Made by a program: the position numbers and the translations under genes | In this document: positions 55,915 through 64,000 of the stretch, piece after piece | How the letters are laid out: each line of letters starts with the position of its first letter | How positions within the stretch are numbered: the stretch's first letter is position 1 | The notes under the pieces: generated by a model | Told to the model about the DNA's origin: nothing | Database searches by the model: none | The model's input: the letters and a program-made list of their open reading frames with translations, nothing else | Source of the DNA: Mucilaginibacter flavidus | GTDB lineage: Bacteria; Bacteroidota; Bacteroidia; Sphingobacteriales; Sphingobacteriaceae | Assembly (NCBI RefSeq): GCF_024055575.1 | Contig: NZ_JAMXOE010000001.1 | Location: forward strand, 1-64,000 | Direction of reading: 5' to 3' | Length of the DNA stretch: 64,000 nt

Positions 55915-55962
55915 GTCAATTTTTCAGAGTCAAGAGCCAAGATTAAAGAGCCAAGAAAAAAA
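55915..55962. repeat. One-arm copy of the AGAGTCAAGA word repeat
   Basis: TCAGAGTCAAGAGCCAAGATT and AAAGAGCCAAGAAAAAA use the same words as the palindrome at 9028-9052, but the complementary arm is absent. The rest of 55889-56249 is AT-rich and shows no gene; TTATACTTTGG at about 56221 is a weak -7 candidate for the following gene. Confidence 0.4.
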
Positions 55963-56249
55963 GTTGCGAGAGCCCCCGGTAAGCTTGTTTATAAAAGCCC
56001 AAAACTTTGGTTAACATAGTTGCACGGCATTTGCCCGGCGTTAAATATCTGCAAAACTATTAACTAAACAACCACCCGCATTGGAAGAAACCGACAATTG
56101 AACCAGCCGCCCGGCAAATAATACTGGTATAATTTAATAAAGCAAACGAGCAAACATTTTGGAAAACAAAAGGCCACTTGCCGGTATGTGATGTTCGTCA
56201 TTTTATACCTTAATCTAAACTTATACTTTGGCCGCCGTTACTGTTTTTT

Positions 56250-57335
56250 ATGTCCCAAACTATAGTTAATCCAAAAAAAGGTTACCGTTTATCTGTTCGC
56301 TCATTATTTGCCTGGCGTGTTGCCCAAATCAGTGTTTGGTTAGTTGGTGCCTGCATTTTATACTGCCTGCTTTTTTATCCGCGGATCGGTCTTTTGTTAT
56401 TTTGGAACATACTTATACCCGTAGCACCCGCTTTGCTGGTGGTATTTACCGGCCTGTGGCGTAACATTTGCCCACTGGCAACTACAAACCTGTTACCCCG
56501 GCATATGGGGTTATCAAAAGGCAAAAAGTTAACTGCAAAACAATCAGGGATTTTAAATCTGTTGGGGGTAATTGCATTATTTGCTATTGTGCCATTGCGG
56601 CATGCCATTTTTAACACCAGCGGCGTTGCCACGGCCTCGTTGATTATGACATTGGTTTTGGTAGGCATTGTATCCGGGCTATTTTACGAATGGAAAAGTG
56701 TATGGTGCTCCGGCCTCTGTCCTATACATCCCGTTGAAAAGTTATATGGCGGTAATGTGCTAATGGCGGTGCCCAATGCACACTGTACCAACTGCATGAA
56801 CTGCGTAGTTCCCTGTCCCGATTCTACGGTTACCACTCACCCCGTGTCGTCAGGCAAAACCATTTACCAACGACTAAGCATGTTTTTAATTACGGGTGGG
56901 CTGCCGGGCTTTATATGGGGATGGTTCCAGGTGCATGATGAACAAAAAGCAGGTTTAAATATTCTATTTGTGGCGGTCTATAAAATGCCGCTTATTGGCT
57001 TAGCGTTTACACTCACTGTTTTTTTAATCTCAAACGCCATTATAAACCGGAAATTCGAAAAAAAACTGGTGAATTTTTTTGCCGCCGCGGGTGTATCGTG
57101 TTACTATTGGTTCCGTATACCAGCTTTACTTGGCTTTGGCAAATCCGGCAGCGAAGGCTTACTGATCAACCTGCGGGGTACGCTGCCACTCTGGGGCACC
57201 GAGCTATTGGCCGGAGCGGCCGCCGCCTTCTTTTTTTATTGGCTGGTAGCCCGTAAGCAAAACAATAAAAGCTGGCTCTTACGACCGCCATTTGCCATCA
57301 AAAAACAGCGTTTAAAACCCGGCATCACTGTTTGA
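56250..57335 (+). CDS. 4Fe-4S membrane protein (NapH/NosR-like)
   Basis: The 361 residues form about seven to eight membrane helices. The cytosolic loop contains CSGLCPIHPVE (C153, C157) and a ferredoxin motif C179-x2-C182-x2-C185-x3-C189, enough for one 4Fe-4S cluster plus a partial site. NapH/NosR/CcoG relatives carry electrons from quinol or store clusters. Next to it is a cupin gene 84 bp later. No nitrate or nitrous oxide reductase genes are present, so the electron acceptor is unknown. Confidence 0.82.
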   Translation: MSQTIVNPKKGYRLSVRSLFAWRVAQISVWLVGACILYCLLFYPRIGLLLFWNILIPVAPALLVVFTGLWRNICPLATTNLLPRHMGLSKGKKLTAKQSGILNLLGVIALFAIVPLRHAIFNTSGVATASLIMTLVLVGIVSGLFYEWKSVWCSGLCPIHPVEKLYGGNVLMAVPNAHCTNCMNCVVPCPDSTVTTHPVSSGKTIYQRLSMFLITGGLPGFIWGWFQVHDEQKAGLNILFVAVYKMPLIGLAFTLTVFLISNAIINRKFEKKLVNFFAAAGVSCYYWFRIPALLGFGKSGSEGLLINLRGTLPLWGTELLAGAAAAFFFYWLVARKQNNKSWLLRPPFAIKKQRLKPGITV

Positions 57336-57419
57336 CGGACCCCCACAAACATCGGCGACCTTACTGTTGCTATTACTGGTCCGAAAATTGACAGTTGCCT
57401 TGAACTAACTGAACAAATT

Positions 57420-57920
57420 ATGGAACCCTTAAAAGCCCCTCCCATTACCATTAACCCAACCGACGGGCAAACACTGTCGGTAGTTGGCGATAATTACCGC
57501 ATTTTGATAAGCGGTAAACAAACAAACGGCGCCTTTGCCGTTATTGATATGCTGGTGCCACCCAATGGAGGCCCCGGCCCTCACGCCCATGCAGGTTTCG
57601 ATGAATCGTTTTATGTGATTGACGGCGAAGTTGAGGTAAAATCACAAGCGGGTACTTATATTGCGAAAAAGGGCGCTTTAGTGAACATACCCAAAGGTGG
57701 CATTGTGCACTGTTTTAAAAACAAAACGGATACATTAGCGCACTTACTTTGTACTGTTACGCCGGCCGGGCTGGAAGAAATGTTTTTAGAAATCGGTAAA
57801 CCGGTTGACGCCGGCACTTTCCTGCCGCCACCACCAATGGACGAAGACAGCATTAAAAAGCTAGTAAACATTGTCGAAAAATACGGTCAAAAGGTGTACC
57901 CGCCCGATTTTTTAGGCTAA
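57420..57920 (+). CDS. Cupin-domain protein
   Basis: The 166 residues show both cupin motifs: GPGPHAHAGFDESFYVIDGEVEV (metal-binding H, H, E) and GALVNIPKGGIVHCFKN (second H). A single jelly-roll is predicted. Enzymatic or sensory function cannot be read; quercetinase-like and storage-like relatives have the same motifs. It follows the Fe-S protein gene and may share its transcript. Confidence 0.87.
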   Translation: MEPLKAPPITINPTDGQTLSVVGDNYRILISGKQTNGAFAVIDMLVPPNGGPGPHAHAGFDESFYVIDGEVEVKSQAGTYIAKKGALVNIPKGGIVHCFKNKTDTLAHLLCTVTPAGLEEMFLEIGKPVDAGTFLPPPPMDEDSIKKLVNIVEKYGQKVYPPDFLG

Positions 57921-58062
57921 ATACCGGGTAGTGACGTCCCATTTCTTGTAATAAAATGGTTTATATTAGCACTTTAAAACATGTTTAATTTTTAATTAAA
58001 GGTTTTGAGCGCCTTATCGCAAGTTTGCGCTTTACAGGCATTTATTAATTACTAACCTAAGT

Positions 58063-59958
58063 ATGCCGCCAGCCGAGAATATCACCAACAGTAACAACTA
58101 CTATAAAGCAATTTTTGACAATTCGCTTAGTGCCGTATTTTTCACCATCCCCAATGGTACTATTTTGGATGTTAACAAGGCCGCCAGCGATATTTTTGGC
58201 TACACCACCGATGAATTCAAAAAGATAGGACGATTCGGCCTGTTTGAATTGGCCGACCCCAACTTTCTTTTATTTTTACAAACCAGGGACCGTGATGGCG
58301 CTGCCAAAGGAGAGGCCATCGGTATCAGGAAAAATGGCGAACGTTTCCCTTGCGAAATGTCGGCAGTGGTTTTTAAGGACGATAACGGTGAGCCACGTAC
58401 CTGTGTTAATTTAATTGATATAACCGAGCGGCGTGCTACTGAAAAAGAAATATTTACCCGGCAACAGCTATTGAATGCCGTAGTTAACAACACTAACGAC
58501 GGCCTCGCGGTTACAGACAAGGAAGGGCATTTTTTGATATTCAACCAGGCGATGATTGGCTTGCTTGGTAGCGGACCCGTGGACTCCAAAACATATGACT
58601 GGTCGAAAAAGTTTAATATATATCAACAGGATGGAGACTCTTTGGTGCCGAACGGTAAGTTACCAATTGTTAGGGCATTGCACGGCGAAAAAATCAAGGA
58701 TGAGATTTACTTAATTAAGAACCCTGAAAAAGGCAACATTTATTTGTCGATTTCAGCCTCGCCTATAAAAGACGAAAAAGGTGAAATTATTGGTAGTTTG
58801 GTTGTCGACCGCGATATAACTAACCAGTTTTTATACCAGGAAAATTTAAAGATAATCAACGATAAGCTGCTCGCCAGCAACGAACGCTTTAACTACGTTG
58901 TAAAGGCCACCCATGACGCTATATGGGATATGGATTTAAAAACATACCATATACAATGGGGCGAGGGCTACGAAAAGGTGTTTGGTTACAAACTTGGACA
59001 AATGGAAGGCGACTATATTGAGTGGAAAAACAAAATCCACCCCGACGATGTCGACCGGGTAGTTAACAGTATACAGTTTTCGATAACAAACAAAAGCAGC
59101 CAAATTTGGGAAGAAGAATATCGCTACGCCAAAGCTGATGGTACCATGGCTTATGTTTACGACAGGGGCTACATAATACACGATAAAGACAACATACCGC
59201 TACGCATGGTGGGTGCAATGCAGGATCTTACTGCCCGCAAAAACTACGAAACTGAACGGACACAACTGATTGAAGACCTGATACAGCAAAACAAAAACCT
59301 GGAGCAGTTTACGTATATTATATCGCACAACTTACGGTCGCCGGTGGCAAATATTATGGGTTGCGCCGAAATGCTGAAGGATGAAGAACTTGATGCTGAT
59401 GATAAGGAAATAGCCGTACGGGGCCTCTCGCGGTCTATAACCAAGCTTGATGATGTAATTACCGACCTGCACACCATTCTGCAATCAAAAAACGAACTGA
59501 ACGAGAAGAAAGAAACAGTAAAGCTTTACGAGGTTTTTAGCGATGTTAAAAGCAGCCTGAATACGATAGTAACACAGGCGGGCGCAACAATAAAAACCAC
59601 ATTCGGGGTAACAGAGATTAGGTCGATCAAGTCGTTTATCTACAGTATATTTTTAAATCTTATATCAAACAGCATTAAATACAACCGCGAAAATGAGCCC
59701 CTGGTTATTGAAATCAGTAGCACGCAGAACGGCAATAAATTAATACTGAAATTTAAGGATAATGGGCTGGGCATTGATTTAGCGGCGAAGGGCGGCGATT
59801 TATTTGGCCTTTACAAACGTTTTCATAGCCACGTGGAAGGCAAAGGTCTTGGGCTTTTTATGGTGAAAACGCAGATAGAAACCATGAAGGGCAAAATTAC
59901 AGTAAAAAGCGCACCCGGCGAAGGAACGGAGTTTGAGATTGAATTGCCGGGCGAATAG
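58063..59958 (+). CDS. PAS-domain sensor histidine kinase (soluble hybrid sensor)
   Basis: The 631 residues have three PAS domains (about 10-128, 135-260, 280-400), the first with DNSLSAVFFTIPNGTILDVN, the third with HPDDVDRVVNSI and a PAC-type end. No membrane segment is present, so it is cytosolic. The phospho-acceptor is H422 in YIISHNLRSPVANI, followed by the ATPase N box LISNSIKYN, G1 DNGLGID and G2 KGLGLFMVK. No response regulator gene is adjacent, so the partner is elsewhere. Confidence 0.9.
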   Translation: MPPAENITNSNNYYKAIFDNSLSAVFFTIPNGTILDVNKAASDIFGYTTDEFKKIGRFGLFELADPNFLLFLQTRDRDGAAKGEAIGIRKNGERFPCEMSAVVFKDDNGEPRTCVNLIDITERRATEKEIFTRQQLLNAVVNNTNDGLAVTDKEGHFLIFNQAMIGLLGSGPVDSKTYDWSKKFNIYQQDGDSLVPNGKLPIVRALHGEKIKDEIYLIKNPEKGNIYLSISASPIKDEKGEIIGSLVVDRDITNQFLYQENLKIINDKLLASNERFNYVVKATHDAIWDMDLKTYHIQWGEGYEKVFGYKLGQMEGDYIEWKNKIHPDDVDRVVNSIQFSITNKSSQIWEEEYRYAKADGTMAYVYDRGYIIHDKDNIPLRMVGAMQDLTARKNYETERTQLIEDLIQQNKNLEQFTYIISHNLRSPVANIMGCAEMLKDEELDADDKEIAVRGLSRSITKLDDVITDLHTILQSKNELNEKKETVKLYEVFSDVKSSLNTIVTQAGATIKTTFGVTEIRSIKSFIYSIFLNLISNSIKYNRENEPLVIEISSTQNGNKLILKFKDNGLGIDLAAKGGDLFGLYKRFHSHVEGKGLGLFMVKTQIETMKGKITVKSAPGEGTEFEIELPGE

Positions 59959-60003
59959 TTATTGGTCGTCTCTTCTTGACTGGGTGTCTGGATAAATAGT
60001 TTA

Positions 60004-60131
60004 GTTACGCCGTAGACGCGATGCTTCGCGTCTGACGAAGGACAGGTATCACGTAACTTAATTACATCTCACACCCATTGCGAAAATTTATTTGCACGCA
60101 GGAGACGCGAAGCATCACTTCTCTACGGCTA
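60004..60131. repeat. GTAGACGCGATGCTTCGCGTCT palindrome
   Basis: GCCGTAGACGCGATGCTTCGCGTCT (60009-60033), itself a hairpin, recurs as AGACGCGAAGCATCACTTCTCTACGGC (60103-60129). The word is a widespread bacterial intergenic repeat. It fills the gap between the convergent kinase and patatin genes. Confidence 0.7.
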
Positions 60132-60157
60132 CATAGATTAATGTCCATTCATTCGCA

Positions 60158-61198
60158 CTACCCCCACGTAATATCCGCAGGATTCACAGTTGCAATAAAC
60201 TCATTTGCTGCAGCCACTCCTTTTTCAAGCATGCCCCTCATTTCAACAGGATCAAAAGTCAATCCGCCCGGACCACCACCCAATGGCGCAGTCGGCTGGA
60301 AGGTGAAAAACTTTATTGGCTGTTTACCCTGGTAAGGGTTCTTTACCTCGGGGATATTAAAGTATTCATCTACCGCATCACTGCTTATGCCGCCGGCTTT
60401 CATTTTCGATTTTACGGCCTCGATATAAGTTAGGGCTGTGTTGTATTGCTGCGGGATAATCAAATCATCCTTGGCCACACCGTCCGAAAAAATTCCGATA
60501 GTTTTTTGCAAGATGCCAAACAGGTCCCCGTAGCTAACATTGTCGACGGCATCCTCCTCGGGCGACAGCAATATGGTAAAAATTTCGGTCGCACCGTTAT
60601 CTATTGCCATTTCTATGCCCACGTACTGCTTAACGCCGCCATCAACAAACTGGAAGGTTGGGTTGGGGTCACCGGGCACATCCCTGTTTACTGTGATAGG
60701 CTGCATAAACACGGGCTGGCACGCCGAAGCCATTACCGCCCGGCGAAAATGATTGGCATCTACCATGGTTTTTATTTGGTAATTATCGGGTTCAATTGGT
60801 GCAGTATCCGTTGTAAATACCACTAACTCGCCCGATTGCATGCAGGTGGTATTGATAAACAGGCGCTTGCCGCTTGCCAACAGGGTGTTGTAACGGTCAT
60901 CGGTATAATTCTTTCCCAATGTGTTCCATAAGGGTGTGGCATCAAAAATCGACTCATCCCCTATCCTGTCGCCCAGCCTGTTTTGCAGCACGATATCCTT
61001 TGTGGTTTGCGTGGTGTAAATTTCCTCCAGCAGCGCCATTTCGTTCATCGCCAGCAGCGGCACTATTAATGAGCCCGTGCTGGTGCCCACATACATATCA
61101 AACTTAAGATTGGGATAATTCTCCAATAATCTTTTTACAATACCCACAGCAAAGGCTCCCTTCGAACCGCCGCCGCTAATAACTAAGGCCCTGCTCAT
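60158..61198 (-). CDS. Patatin-like phospholipase
   Basis: The 346 residues have the oxyanion glycine loop ISGGGSKGAFAVG (8-19), the nucleophile S40 in GTSTGS and the catalytic D186 in VDGG, the Ser-Asp dyad of patatins. There is no signal peptide, so it is cytosolic or delivered by another route. It hydrolyses lipid acyl esters; membrane targeting is unknown. Its ATG overlaps the stop of the upstream gene by 4 bp. Confidence 0.9.
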   Translation of the reverse strand: MSRALVISGGGSKGAFAVGIVKRLLENYPNLKFDMYVGTSTGSLIVPLLAMNEMALLEEIYTTQTTKDIVLQNRLGDRIGDESIFDATPLWNTLGKNYTDDRYNTLLASGKRLFINTTCMQSGELVVFTTDTAPIEPDNYQIKTMVDANHFRRAVMASACQPVFMQPITVNRDVPGDPNPTFQFVDGGVKQYVGIEMAIDNGATEIFTILLSPEEDAVDNVSYGDLFGILQKTIGIFSDGVAKDDLIIPQQYNTALTYIEAVKSKMKAGGISSDAVDEYFNIPEVKNPYQGKQPIKFFTFQPTAPLGGGPGGLTFDPVEMRGMLEKGVAAANEFIATVNPADITWG

Positions 61199-61707
61199 AT
61201 AGGTTTAATTTTAGTTTTTTTACTGATACGGAATCCCAGCGAACTCTGCAGCCACCAGTCGTGCAGGCCATAGTCCCGGTGCAAGGTTATTCCTAAAACC
61301 ACCAGGTTACCAATGTCGGCATTTATGCCGCCGCCCAGCAAACGCTGCCTGCCCGTACCCCATAAATGGTCGATACTGAGATTGATGTTGCCCAAACTGC
61401 CAAATGGCTCGGCTTTAAGTGTTGTTAATTTTATGGATACCGTTGGGCCGAACGCACCCTGCAACTTTTTGTCGGTATAAAACCCATCGGCTATCACACC
61501 TCCCCTAATCAAGTTGGTTACAAAGGTATACTGAGAAACCAGTTGGATCCCGCCGGTATAAAGATCCGGCGTATTGCCGTTAAAGGTGGTCACCATACCA
61601 CTATGCAGTTTTAAATGCATAATAAACTCCTTCGGAAATTCAGGATCCTGGGCCAATAAACGAATGGAAAATAAAAGCAGCAGGAGTGCCAGGCTAAATG
61701 CTTTCAT
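61195..61707 (-). CDS. Outer-membrane-type protein coupled to the patatin gene
   Basis: The 170 residues have a signal peptide (MKAFSLALLLLLFSIRLLAQ). The mature part reads as alternating beta strands with glycine turns (GGVIADGFYTDKK, GGGINADIGNLV) and ends in SSLGFRISKKTKIKPI. No family is recognised. Translational coupling to the patatin (ATGA overlap) suggests that the two act together. Confidence 0.65.
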   Translation of the reverse strand: MKAFSLALLLLLFSIRLLAQDPEFPKEFIMHLKLHSGMVTTFNGNTPDLYTGGIQLVSQYTFVTNLIRGGVIADGFYTDKKLQGAFGPTVSIKLTTLKAEPFGSLGNINLSIDHLWGTGRQRLLGGGINADIGNLVVLGITLHRDYGLHDWWLQSSLGFRISKKTKIKPI

Positions 61708-61877
61708 AGGATTAAAGTTTAGTTAAATAAATGTAGGTAACAATTATTTAACTTACAATACCATCCATATTTTATTTTTTAATTAATGGTTTGTCCGTTT
61801 ACATGCAGGTTTATCAGGCAGAGGCTTTTACTGCCACGAATCTGATTTTTTAAATCGTATTTTTGAAAAGTTCAATA

Positions 61878-64000
61878 ATGGCACCAGGGAGACTACAATC
61901 AACTTTTATTTGTTTAATAATTCTTGTGTTTTTACAGGTTAGTTCGGATGCAACAATTCTCCGCCTTAAAAACTGTAAAAAAGCAATACATCAAAAAACA
62001 GCAAAGAAAAAGAAACCCGGTTTTGTTGCCACTACAATTCCATATTCACAAGCGAACTGTAACGACATAAACTGGGCGTCGTGGGGAAGTTTTACAGGTG
62101 CGAGCGCGACAGGTACCATTAACGATGCAAACGGAAGCCTCGTTAACGTAACAATGACGTCGAATTTTGACTTTGGCTCTACTCCCGGAATTTACAATTA
62201 CTCAAAATTCAGCACTTACCCTTCGCCGATACCCGATGCACAAGTTCCGGAAACAACTTGGTCGAAGGGTGCCGGCGGGACCACTACAATGTGCTTTTCA
62301 AAAACTGTTACTAACCCTGTGTTGTTAATAGCATCACTTGGAAGTTCGGCCGGCATAAGCAGCAAACTCGATTTCTCGCTCCCTTATGTAGTTTTGTTCG
62401 ATGGTGGAAATATGGTATATAACAGCAGCACTTCGTTAACCGGCACCGAGGGGTACGCGATCATTATGTTTCCGGGTGATTTTACCTGCGTCACCATAAA
62501 CTCAACAACTGAAGAGTTTTATACCAATATTACCTGGGGCTTACGACCGCCTCCTTTCCCAATCAATATAAACGAGGGAACTAATAGCTGCGGCAAGGTT
62601 GTGCTCACTGCCGACGGCGGCGTAACCTACTTGTGGAACGACGGCGATACCCCGGATAAGGCTACAAATACATTTCATCAAAGTGGGACGTACATTGTTA
62701 CCGTTACTAATTCGGCAGGCTGCACAACGTCAGCCTCAAAAATTGTGACAGTTAATCCTGATGGTTCGCCACCAGTAATTTCTCAAACAGCAAGTAGCTG
62801 TGGCAGTATTACGCTTACAGCCAGCGGCGGTGTGTCTTATTTGTGGGATGGAGGCGATACTCCGGGCAGCCCTACAAACACTTTTCGTCAAAACGGCACT
62901 TATACTGTAACAACTACCAGTGCCGGGGGCTGTATTGCGTCTGCTTCAAAAACAGTTACTATTGCGGCGCCCCCAGTACCCGTCATTTCGGGCAATACAA
63001 CAGGCTGCGGTAGTTTAACGCTTACGGCGGGCGGGGGGGCATCTTATTCATGGGATGGCGGCGACACGCCCGGGCAACCGGCAAACACATTTCATCAAAG
63101 CGGCACTTACACGGTATTGGTAACTGATGCTAACGGATGCTCTGCTTCTAAGTCCACAACAATTACTGTTAATCCTGATGCTGCTGCGCCGGTAATTTCG
63201 GTTACAGCAAGCACATGTGGCAGCGTTACGCTTACAGCAACCGGCGGCACATCTTACCTTTGGGATGGCGGTGACACACCCGATAAGCAAACGAATACCT
63301 TTCATCAAAGCGGCACTTATACGGTAAACGCAACCAATGCCGGCGGCTGTACTATGCCCGCCTCAAAAACTATCACGGTTGACGTGCCTCCTATTTTAAC
63401 TATTTCGGGTAACACCACAGATTGCGGCGGTGTAACACTAACAGCTGGCAGCGGCGCTGCATCCTACGCTTGGGATGGTGGCGATACCCCGGGCAGCCCG
63501 GCAAATACCTTTCATACCAGCGGGACTTATAACGTTTTGGCTACATACGCCAACAGTTGCACAGCAACGGCAGCGGTTACGGTAACTGTAAATCCTGCTG
63601 TGTCGCCTTCCGTCAATATCAGTGCCAGCCCGTCAACGGCTGTTTGTTCAGGCACCCCTGTAAGTTTTACTGCAGGCGCAGTAAACGGCGGAAACTCGCC
63701 CTTACTTCAATGGTACAAAAATAATATACCGGTGGCGACGAGTGCTACTTATACGGTAACCGACCCTCTAAATAATGACATCATTGAATGTAATTTAACC
63801 AGCAACGCATTGTGTGCTACGCGTTCAGTTGTGAGCAGCAATACCATTACTTTAGTGGTAAATGCAATCCCAACAATAAGCATCAGTCAGGAAGTGATTG
63901 TGAACGGCTCGGATCCTGTCAGGATAAACCCAATAATTACCGGTGACATAGCAAAATACCAGTGGACACCAACTGCCGGGTTAGATGACCCGACTGTACC
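61878..64000 (+). CDS. Large Ig-like repeat surface protein (adhesin/T9SS type), 3' end outside the window
   Basis: From the ATG at 61878 the frame stays open to the window edge (over 700 residues). A signal-type start (MAPGRLQSTFICLIILVFLQ) precedes a beta-rich domain of about 200 residues, then five about 70-residue repeats starting at codons 237, 307, 376, 446 and 515, each with S/G/T-C-G at the start, WDGGDTPG in the middle and a second Cys near position 45, probably one disulfide per unit. Two further PKD-like domains follow (INPIITGDIAKYQWTPT). This layout fits SprB-like or gliding-associated proteins exported by type IX secretion; the sorting domain would be beyond the edge. Confidence 0.82.
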   Translation, partial: MAPGRLQSTFICLIILVFLQVSSDATILRLKNCKKAIHQKTAKKKKPGFVATTIPYSQANCNDINWASWGSFTGASATGTINDANGSLVNVTMTSNFDFGSTPGIYNYSKFSTYPSPIPDAQVPETTWSKGAGGTTTMCFSKTVTNPVLLIASLGSSAGISSKLDFSLPYVVLFDGGNMVYNSSTSLTGTEGYAIIMFPGDFTCVTINSTTEEFYTNITWGLRPPPFPININEGTNSCGKVVLTADGGVTYLWNDGDTPDKATNTFHQSGTYIVTVTNSAGCTTSASKIVTVNPDGSPPVISQTASSCGSITLTASGGVSYLWDGGDTPGSPTNTFRQNGTYTVTTTSAGGCIASASKTVTIAAPPVPVISGNTTGCGSLTLTAGGGASYSWDGGDTPGQPANTFHQSGTYTVLVTDANGCSASKSTTITVNPDAAAPVISVTASTCGSVTLTATGGTSYLWDGGDTPDKQTNTFHQSGTYTVNATNAGGCTMPASKTITVDVPPILTISGNTTDCGGVTLTAGSGAASYAWDGGDTPGSPANTFHTSGTYNVLATYANSCTATAAVTVTVNPAVSPSVNISASPSTAVCSGTPVSFTAGAVNGGNSPLLQWYKNNIPVATSATYTVTDPLNNDIIECNLTSNALCATRSVVSSNTITLVVNAIPTISISQEVIVNGSDPVRINPIITGDIAKYQWTPTAGLDDPTV
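62586..63600 (+). repeat. Five tandem about 208-bp Ig-like repeat units
   Basis: Units start at 62586, 62796, 63003, 63213 and 63420. Nucleotide-level words such as ACATTTCATCAAAG and GGCACTTA(T/C)AC recur. The pattern favours repeat-number change by recombination. Confidence 0.8.

Noticed and set aside
58063..59958. Two-component system with adjacent response regulator
   Set aside because: Neither neighbour has a receiver domain; the kinase is an orphan here.
62586..63600. Regular direct repeats as a possible CRISPR array
   Set aside because: The unit is about 208 bp, in frame and coding for Ig-like domains; no short repeat-spacer structure and no cas genes in the window.

Overview
The window reads as a chromosomal segment of a Bacteroidota bacterium, most likely Sphingobacteriaceae of the Mucilaginibacter/Pedobacter kind. 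The grounds are the moderate GC content, the lack of Shine-Dalgarno sequences, promoters of the TTTG / TAnnTTTG type, many secreted glycoside hydrolases, a Nudix-type sugar regulator, and a Cys-rich Ig-like surface protein of the type IX secretion/adhesin kind at the right edge. The genus is an inference from gene content.

Left part (1-7.3 kb): the 3' end of an IS transposase, which seems to have jumped into a palindromic repeat; a secreted GH9 cellulase-like enzyme followed 3 bp later by a secreted AGE/cellobiose-2-epimerase-like protein; an unknown gene; an AAA/DUF4143 ATPase with an AT-rich inverted repeat in front; and a DUF1579-like secreted protein. Central metabolism (7.6-12.9 kb): tRNA-Arg(UCU), a BadF-type sugar kinase, a Nudix-type regulator divergent from pfkA, a second BadF-type kinase and gapA, closed by a strong terminator. 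A palindrome next to the pfkA promoter is the likely operator of the regulator.

Glycan part (12.9-36.3 kb): an NHL-like propeller protein, a GGCT-fold protein, an S33 peptidase lipoprotein, a GH95 alpha-L-fucosidase, three tandem paralogous two-helix microproteins, a branching enzyme with a histone-H1-like tail, a GH31 alpha-glucosidase, and a maltose/starch block on the minus strand (SusA-like GH13, beta-phosphoglucomutase, GH65 phosphorylase, GH13 amylase, MFS transporter). The block describes cleavage of alpha-glucan outside the cytoplasm, uptake by the MFS carrier, phosphorolysis of maltose by GH65, and conversion of beta-glucose-1-phosphate to glucose-6-phosphate by the mutase. No SusC/SusD pair or LacI-type regulator is seen here.

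Middle (36.4-45.1 kb): small and housekeeping genes, including an SRPBCC/ArsR pair whose two operator copies flank the promoter -7 box, a DUF2130 protein, an SDR enzyme, a membrane hydroxylase, an outer-membrane-type protein with a TTG start, and a GH3 beta-glucosidase. Accessory island (45.2-52.4 kb): dispersed repeats, a broken REP-associated (RAYT) transposase between inverted repeats, an AT-rich RloC/PrrC-like ATPase with a zinc-hook CxxC and a C-terminal R-x3-E...H pattern, a small convergent gene with twin operator-like repeats, and a RepA-like ATPase whose tail carries palindromic repeats inside the reading frame. Upstream of RepA is a 101-bp repeat whose sister copy lies beside the tRNA-Arg gene; their hairpins co-vary.

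Right part (52.4-64 kb): a VTT-type membrane protein, two convergent nitrilase-superfamily enzymes, an AraC regulator, an Fe-S membrane protein plus a cupin, a multi-PAS histidine kinase, a patatin lipase coupled to an outer-membrane-like protein, and the start of a large surface protein with five about 70-residue repeats. Throughout, intergenic spaces are rich in long palindromes built from short repeated words.
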